Virus record (IMG/VR): IMGVR_UViG_3300023091_000006
Location: 1-43,333 of that record
Source of the DNA: a virus
DNA: 43,333 nt
Reading direction: 5' to 3' (one strand)
A program made the translations under genes and the position numbers. Positions 39,950 through 43,333 of this stretch are shown here, one piece after another (the stretch's first letter is position 1; the number at the start of each line of letters is the position of its first letter). Below the pieces are notes generated by a model. The model did not search any database. It was given only the letters and a program-made list of their open reading frames with translations, and had not been told where the DNA came from.

Positions 39950-40335
39950 ACCGCGATGCCCTCGCACGCCTTCGCGCATCCTTTGCTATCTCCCTACACC
40001 GTCACAACGGCGAGAACGGCACCGAACTCGCGGCAGCCCTCTCCCTCGACGACCTTCAGGTCCTCTCCGACGCCTTGGATACCGGCACCACCGAAGCAGA
40101 GCCGAGCGACGGGCCAACCAACGCCGAACGCGCCGACCGAGGCGGTAGAGTCATGGGCCACTACCTCGCGCTCTCTAATTCGGACCCCACCACCGACCCT
40201 GAGGACCTTCTCGCCGACCTGATTACCGACATCGTCCACTGGCTGCGGTCGATTGGCTCAAACCACCCAGTCGCGACCACCGTTGCCTGTGCCCGCGACG
40301 CGACCCACCGCTATTACAAGGATACGGCCAAGTGA
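39934..40335 (+). CDS. Hypothetical protein (133 aa)
   Basis: AAGGAG is 8 nt before ATG. Acidic, helical, with LSLDDLQVLSDALDTG, an acidic linker, then ADLITDIVHWLRS and a basic end. No family recognised. The stop shares GTGA with the start of the Ubl-like gene at 40332, so both are translated together and might work together. Confidence 0.55.
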   Translation: MPRQVNRDALARLRASFAISLHRHNGENGTELAAALSLDDLQVLSDALDTGTTEAEPSDGPTNAERADRGGRVMGHYLALSNSDPTTDPEDLLADLITDIVHWLRSIGSNHPVATTVACARDATHRYYKDTAK

Positions 40336-40532
40336 AAACCATCCCCGTTACCTTCATCGACGGCAACCACGCCGAGACAATCCACGTCGAACGCGGAACC
40401 AGCCTGTCTGACTTCGCAACCTCGGCACCGATCACGAGAGGACCGGCACGGCACATGGCTGTTGCCCGCCGCAATATCACCGGCGCGTACCGCCTGCAGA
40501 AGGGCGACCGCATCTTTATTATCGATCAGTAG
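40332..40532 (+). CDS. Tail-less ubiquitin-like (ThiS/MoaD-type) protein (66 aa)
   Basis: Starts with GTG inside the stop of the preceding gene. The residues follow the small beta-grasp plan: PVTFIDGNHAETIHVERG (strand-turn-strand), SLSDFA (helix), a strand with AVARRN, and LQKGDRIFIID (L-x-x-G-D-x-I last strand). The chain ends IIDQ, without the flexible Gly tail needed for conjugation. It may be a non-conjugated regulator or partner of the true Ubl at 40654. Fold call by pattern, no search done. Confidence 0.6.
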   Translation: MKTIPVTFIDGNHAETIHVERGTSLSDFATSAPITRGPARHMAVARRNITGAYRLQKGDRIFIIDQ

Positions 40533-40533
40533 T

Positions 40534-40567
40534 GGGGTGTTGCACACGCATTTGCTTTACCTAAAAT
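40534..40567 (+). promoter_or_regulatory. Promoter of the Ubl gene
   Basis: GGGGTGTTGC (40534-40543), 2 nt after the previous stop codon, gives TTGCAC, 16 nt, then TAAAAT (40562-40567). RNA would start near 40575 with an 80-nt leader to the Ubl gene at 40654. A terminator lies right after that gene. Confidence 0.8.
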
Positions 40568-40653
40568 GCACTCCTCAGCAAACGTAGTAACCGACTCGGC
40601 GATCGTCGCCGAAAGCAGTATCTTCCATCCACCTTTTGTAAAGGAGCACCAGT

Positions 40654-40878
40654 ATGCCGCAGGTCACTTTCGTCAGCAACGTGGGCGCGGGTTCGGCCGG
40701 CAAGGTCGAGATCAAGTCGGGCCAGACGCTGCAGTCGCTCTTCGCCGCGAAGATGCGCGGCAAGGACATGAGCAACTTCAACATCCGCGTCAACCAGAAG
40801 AAGGCCGGGCCGGACACCATCCTGAAGCACAACGACATCGTCAGCATCACACCGACAAAGATCGACGCGGGCCGCTAG
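40654..40878 (+). CDS. Ubiquitin-like modifier (ThiS/MoaD-type beta-grasp, 74 aa)
   Basis: AAAGGAG precedes the ATG. PQVTFVSNVGAG and GKVEIKSGQTLQSLF form the first hairpin and helix; FNIRVNQKKAG..TILKHNDIVSITPTK gives the strands with the L...D-x-V-x-I-x-P end that ThiS/MoaD proteins share. The C-terminus is KIDAGR: a Gly followed by one extra Arg. Removal of that Arg, possibly by the JAMM protease nearby, would expose a terminal Gly for adenylation by the E1-like enzyme. Own promoter and terminator allow more Ubl than enzyme. The substrate is unknown. Confidence 0.82.
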   Translation: MPQVTFVSNVGAGSAGKVEIKSGQTLQSLFAAKMRGKDMSNFNIRVNQKKAGPDTILKHNDIVSITPTKIDAGR

Positions 40879-40900
40879 TACCAGTCGTAGCCAGGTCGTA

Positions 40901-40955
40901 GGGCAGGGGGTCTCGCGGAGACCCAAATTGAGGTCACGCACCCCCTGCCCTTTTT
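40901..40955 (+). terminator. Terminator/attenuator after the Ubl gene
   Basis: GGGCAGGGGGT (40901-40911) pairs perfectly with ACCCCCTGCCC (40940-40950), followed by five T. GGTCTC/GAGACC (40909-40923) offers a competing small hairpin. It stands between the Ubl and the E2/RING-like gene, so only read-through RNA or a promoter not recognised by me in 40956-41061 would reach the conjugation enzymes. Confidence 0.85.
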
Positions 40956-41061
40956 CTGTCTCTTCGCTTGCCCCAGGCTCTTTTCGCGGGTACCGGTATC
41001 CCCAGCGAACGGCACTGCCGGGGCGAGCGAAGATGCAGACCACCGACCCAGGAGTCACCAA

Positions 41062-42450
41062 ATGAGCATGACCCAGCAGCAAGTCAGGCGGCTGTACGCC
41101 TACATAGCCACGAACGCCAACACAAACGTCCAGGACCGCAACCTCGCCGAAGCTAACCGGCAGTTTCAGAGACTCAAGCGGACCGCTACGAGCCTCTTCA
41201 ATTGCGCCGAACGCCTGCTGGCCAAGCCAAAACTCAACAGCCGAGCCAGTCGCTACTTGGCCGAGCACTACCCGCAAGAGGCCGTCCAAGACATCTACCA
41301 AATCTCCGCGCGCCTACGCGAGTCATTCGCGCGTCTCGCTCTCGCCGATGGCAGGCCCGAAGTAATCACCTTTGACCCCCGCACCGTATTTACGGGCCTG
41401 ATTGCCCTCAACGAGCAATTCGACCCGGCTTACGAGCCGCGCACGCGACAAATCACTATCACCACGGACGCCATCACGCTCATTGACGACAACGGCCTCG
41501 CCCACGCACTCGGACGCTTCAACGTCGTTTTGTCAGTTCAAGCCCACACCATCACTTATGCCATCGACGCCCTCGAACCGCACTACGCCGCGCGCTTCGG
41601 GCAGGCCTGCCCACACCCGCACGTACAGGACCGCCACTTGTGCGCCGGTCAGTCGGCGATAAATGTCGAAAACCTGGCCAACGCTTTCGACATCTTAAAC
41701 CTTGTGGACATGATTTTCGCCACCCTCCACAGCTACCAGTCGGATAGCGCCTATGCCACGCTCGAAATGTGGAACTCCATCGGTAAGTGCCTCATCTGCG
41801 GATCGTGGGCCAATACGTCGTATTGCGAAACTTGCGAAGCCGTTACCTGTCGCGAACACCTCATGGAGTGCCCAGGCTGTCACGAGCACTATTGCGGCCA
41901 CTGCGCAAAGCACTGCCACCATTGCGGTAAGTCCATATGTCCGCAATGCTCATACCACGCGACAGACTGCCCCGCCTGCCACCGCCGCGTCTGCAACGAT
42001 TGCCTCATACGGTGCAATCACGTGGACACCAGTGGAAAACGCTGTACCACAAAAACTTGCCGTCGCTGTCAAACACAATGTGACTGCGGCAAGCACTACT
42101 GCAGCGCCCACGCTATGCGATGCACAAGATGTGCCACCAGGTCAGGCCTCACCACGCTCTTGTGCCCGCACTGTGCTAAGAAATGCAACACCTGCGGACA
42201 GGCCCTTTGCAGTTCACACGCGTTCACCTGCTACGATTGCGGGCACTCGTTTTGCCAGGACCACCTTTCCACCAACGGTATGCACTGCCCGGCCTGCTTG
42301 ACCAAGCGTCAGAACACCGCCGCCGACCACCTCGCCGCCGTTGCCGAACAAAAGCGTATTGACCGCAACGCCAGGGCGCGCGGACGCCGCGCCGCCAAGA
42401 AACTCGCGACCCTTATGGCCACCGACATAGCGGCATCCCCCATCTACTGA
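41062..42450 (+). CDS. Fused E2-like (UBC) and RING/treble-clef-like protein (462 aa)
   Basis: AGGAG before ATG. Residues 1-100 are helical. About 125-238 read as an E2 core: strands ITITTDAITLID and FNVVLSVQAHTITYAID, then PHPHVQDRHLCAGQ (184-197) with candidate catalytic Cys194 after the HPH motif, helix ENLANAFDILNLVDMIF and HSYQSDSAYATLEMW (223-237), the C-terminal UBC signature. Residues 243-412 carry over thirty Cys plus His in repeated CxxC...CxxH/CxxC units (CLICG, CETC, CPGC, CGHC, CPQC, CPAC, CRRC, CPHC, CPAC), like RING, B-box or treble-clef modules. One chain may thus be both E2 and E3. A basic tail ends the protein. Next gene 8 nt away. Confidence 0.82.
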   Translation: MSMTQQQVRRLYAYIATNANTNVQDRNLAEANRQFQRLKRTATSLFNCAERLLAKPKLNSRASRYLAEHYPQEAVQDIYQISARLRESFARLALADGRPEVITFDPRTVFTGLIALNEQFDPAYEPRTRQITITTDAITLIDDNGLAHALGRFNVVLSVQAHTITYAIDALEPHYAARFGQACPHPHVQDRHLCAGQSAINVENLANAFDILNLVDMIFATLHSYQSDSAYATLEMWNSIGKCLICGSWANTSYCETCEAVTCREHLMECPGCHEHYCGHCAKHCHHCGKSICPQCSYHATDCPACHRRVCNDCLIRCNHVDTSGKRCTTKTCRRCQTQCDCGKHYCSAHAMRCTRCATRSGLTTLLCPHCAKKCNTCGQALCSSHAFTCYDCGHSFCQDHLSTNGMHCPACLTKRQNTAADHLAAVAEQKRIDRNARARGRRAAKKLATLMATDIAASPIY

Positions 42451-42458
42451 GGAGTCCA

Positions 42459-43333
42459 ATGACCGCCCTTTCTAATGACAAAACGCCGGACGTTGTCTTG
42501 CCGAGCGATCCCGTTCTGACCTTCACGCCGTACGCTTGGGCCAAGCTCCTTTGGTTTCTTCACCACGGCGACACCGAAGTCGGCGGATTCGGGATCACCA
42601 GCGAAGAAAACCCGCTGGCCGTCTACGATTTTAAGACGATCAAGCAGGAAGCGTCAACGGCCTACCTCGAATTGGACGAGGACGCCGTTTCGGACTATTT
42701 CGAGACTATGGCCGTCGCCGGTCTACAGCCGACCAACTTCGCCCGCATCTGGATTCACACTCACCCCGGCAACTCGCCCGCGCCCAGCACCACCGACGAA
42801 CAGAACTTCCATCGCGCTTTCGGCGACGCCGAATGGATGGTCGCCTTCATCATCGCCCGCGACAATAGCACGTACTGCCGGCTGCGCTTCAACGTCGGGC
42901 CGGGCGGCAGCGCCACCATCCCGACCCAACTCGACTATGACACCGACTTCCCGGCCGCCTGCCACGACGACTGGGAAAAAGAATACGACGCCAACGTCCA
43001 CAAGAAGGTCTACACCGTTGCCGCCGCCGATTACACCTACATGAACTACAACTTGCGCGATCACCGGGGCACCGCCGGCGGCAACACCACTCGCCAGCTT
43101 GCTCAGATTAACAACCACACCGAATTCAAGACTCCATGGTGGCAACAGGACGAGTACGAGCAAACCAGCGGATACGACCCGTCGCACCGCGACGACGCCA
43201 CCGCAACCACGACCGCCGCGTCGACGGCAGCGCATTTTCAGGACGACGCCGAGCGCATCGTCGCCATAACCCACCACTTCCGGGCGTTGAATAACGACGA
43301 CCAGGAAACAATCATTGACACGTTGACCGACAT
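42459..43333 (+). CDS. JAMM/MPN+ metalloprotease, N-terminal part (continues at 1-344)
   Basis: GAGGAGT before ATG. Contains the complete JAMM zinc site: Glu40 in DTEVGGFGI, then His100-Thr-His102-Pro and, after seven residues, Ser110-x-x-Asp113 (HTHPGNSPAPSTTD), the exact spacing of Rpn11/AMSH-type deubiquitinases and bacterial JAB proteins. It should cleave isopeptide or peptide bonds after the Ubl glycine: maturing the Ubl or removing it from targets. The core is about 1-150; the rest, with the part at 1-344, is a polar extension. It lies between E2/RING-like and E1-like genes, 8 nt and -71 nt apart. Confidence 0.9.
   Translation, partial: MTALSNDKTPDVVLPSDPVLTFTPYAWAKLLWFLHHGDTEVGGFGITSEENPLAVYDFKTIKQEASTAYLELDEDAVSDYFETMAVAGLQPTNFARIWIHTHPGNSPAPSTTDEQNFHRAFGDAEWMVAFIIARDNSTYCRLRFNVGPGGSATIPTQLDYDTDFPAACHDDWEKEYDANVHKKVYTVAAADYTYMNYNLRDHRGTAGGNTTRQLAQINNHTEFKTPWWQQDEYEQTSGYDPSHRDDATATTTAASTAAHFQDDAERIVAITHHFRALNNDDQETIIDTLTD
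43081..43333. repeat. Terminal direct repeat, right copy
   Basis: Repeats 1-253 with C instead of T at 43207. See the left copy. Merging both gives a 43,080-bp circle and restores the JAMM gene. Confidence 0.95.

Noticed and set aside
40332-42450. PRTRC or CBASS Cap2/Cap3 cassette
   Set aside because: No ParB-like PRTRC partner, no cyclase or effector, and the E2 is fused to a cysteine array rather than to the E1 as in Cap2. It is described as a distinct Ub-like set.
1-43333. CRISPR array
   Set aside because: Repeats found are promoter boxes, collagen triplets and inverted repeats; none are regularly spaced direct repeats with unique spacers.

Overview
The window is a complete temperate, podovirus-like phage genome of about 43.1 kb. 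Its first 253 bases recur as its last 253 with one mismatch (127 T, 43207 C), so the map closes to a circle of 43,080 bp, and one gene (JAMM protease, 42459 to 344) runs across the joint. Head-and-portal genes, a nozzle-like tail gene, no tape measure and no sheath point to a short tail; a tyrosine integrase beside an excisionase-like gene points to lysogeny. The host cannot be named. A 5' fragment of a tRNA-Arg(UCG) next to the integrase suggests integration at such a gene. Strong GGAGG-type ribosome sites occur throughout.

Layout. 1-4516 (+): E1-like enzyme, then a structured leader, a DUF932 gene, an RNA-structure/terminator block and small unknown genes, closed by a bidirectional terminator. 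4604-8802 (-): structural-looking unknowns, dNMP kinase, resolvase-like nuclease, RecQ-like helicase. 8803-10417: attachment region, integrase (+), and an Xis-like gene (-) overlapping the integrase end. 10383-14200 (-): primase, SSB-like protein, Sak4-like ATPase, Cas4/AddB-like Fe-S nuclease. 14292-34762 (-): lipoprotein, 1295-residue virion protein with a permuted staphylococcal-nuclease domain, tail and nozzle, SU10-type capsid, scaffold, portal, phosphoesterase, terminase subunits and small genes. 34763-35988: 1.2 kb non-coding tract with a 47-nt perfect palindrome and a 251-nt inverted repeat. 35989-43333 (+): accessory genes.

The most striking content is a compact ubiquitin-like conjugation set on the + strand across the joint: a Ubl-like fold without a tail (40332), a Ubl ending in Ala-Gly-Arg (40654), a single 462-residue protein that joins an E2/UBC-like domain to a cysteine-rich RING/treble-clef-like array (41062), a JAMM metalloprotease (42459 to 344) and an E1/ThiF-like adenylating enzyme (274). 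All four steps of a eukaryote-like Ub cycle (activation, conjugation, ligation, removal) are thus predicted in a phage.

Transcription appears organised by one repeated promoter: GGGGTGTTGC, whose TTGC forms the start of the -35 element, followed after 16-18 nt by a TANNNT-like -10. Thirteen copies were found, every one pointing the way the local genes read, including four inside long genes. All functional statements come from reading motifs by eye; no database search was run.
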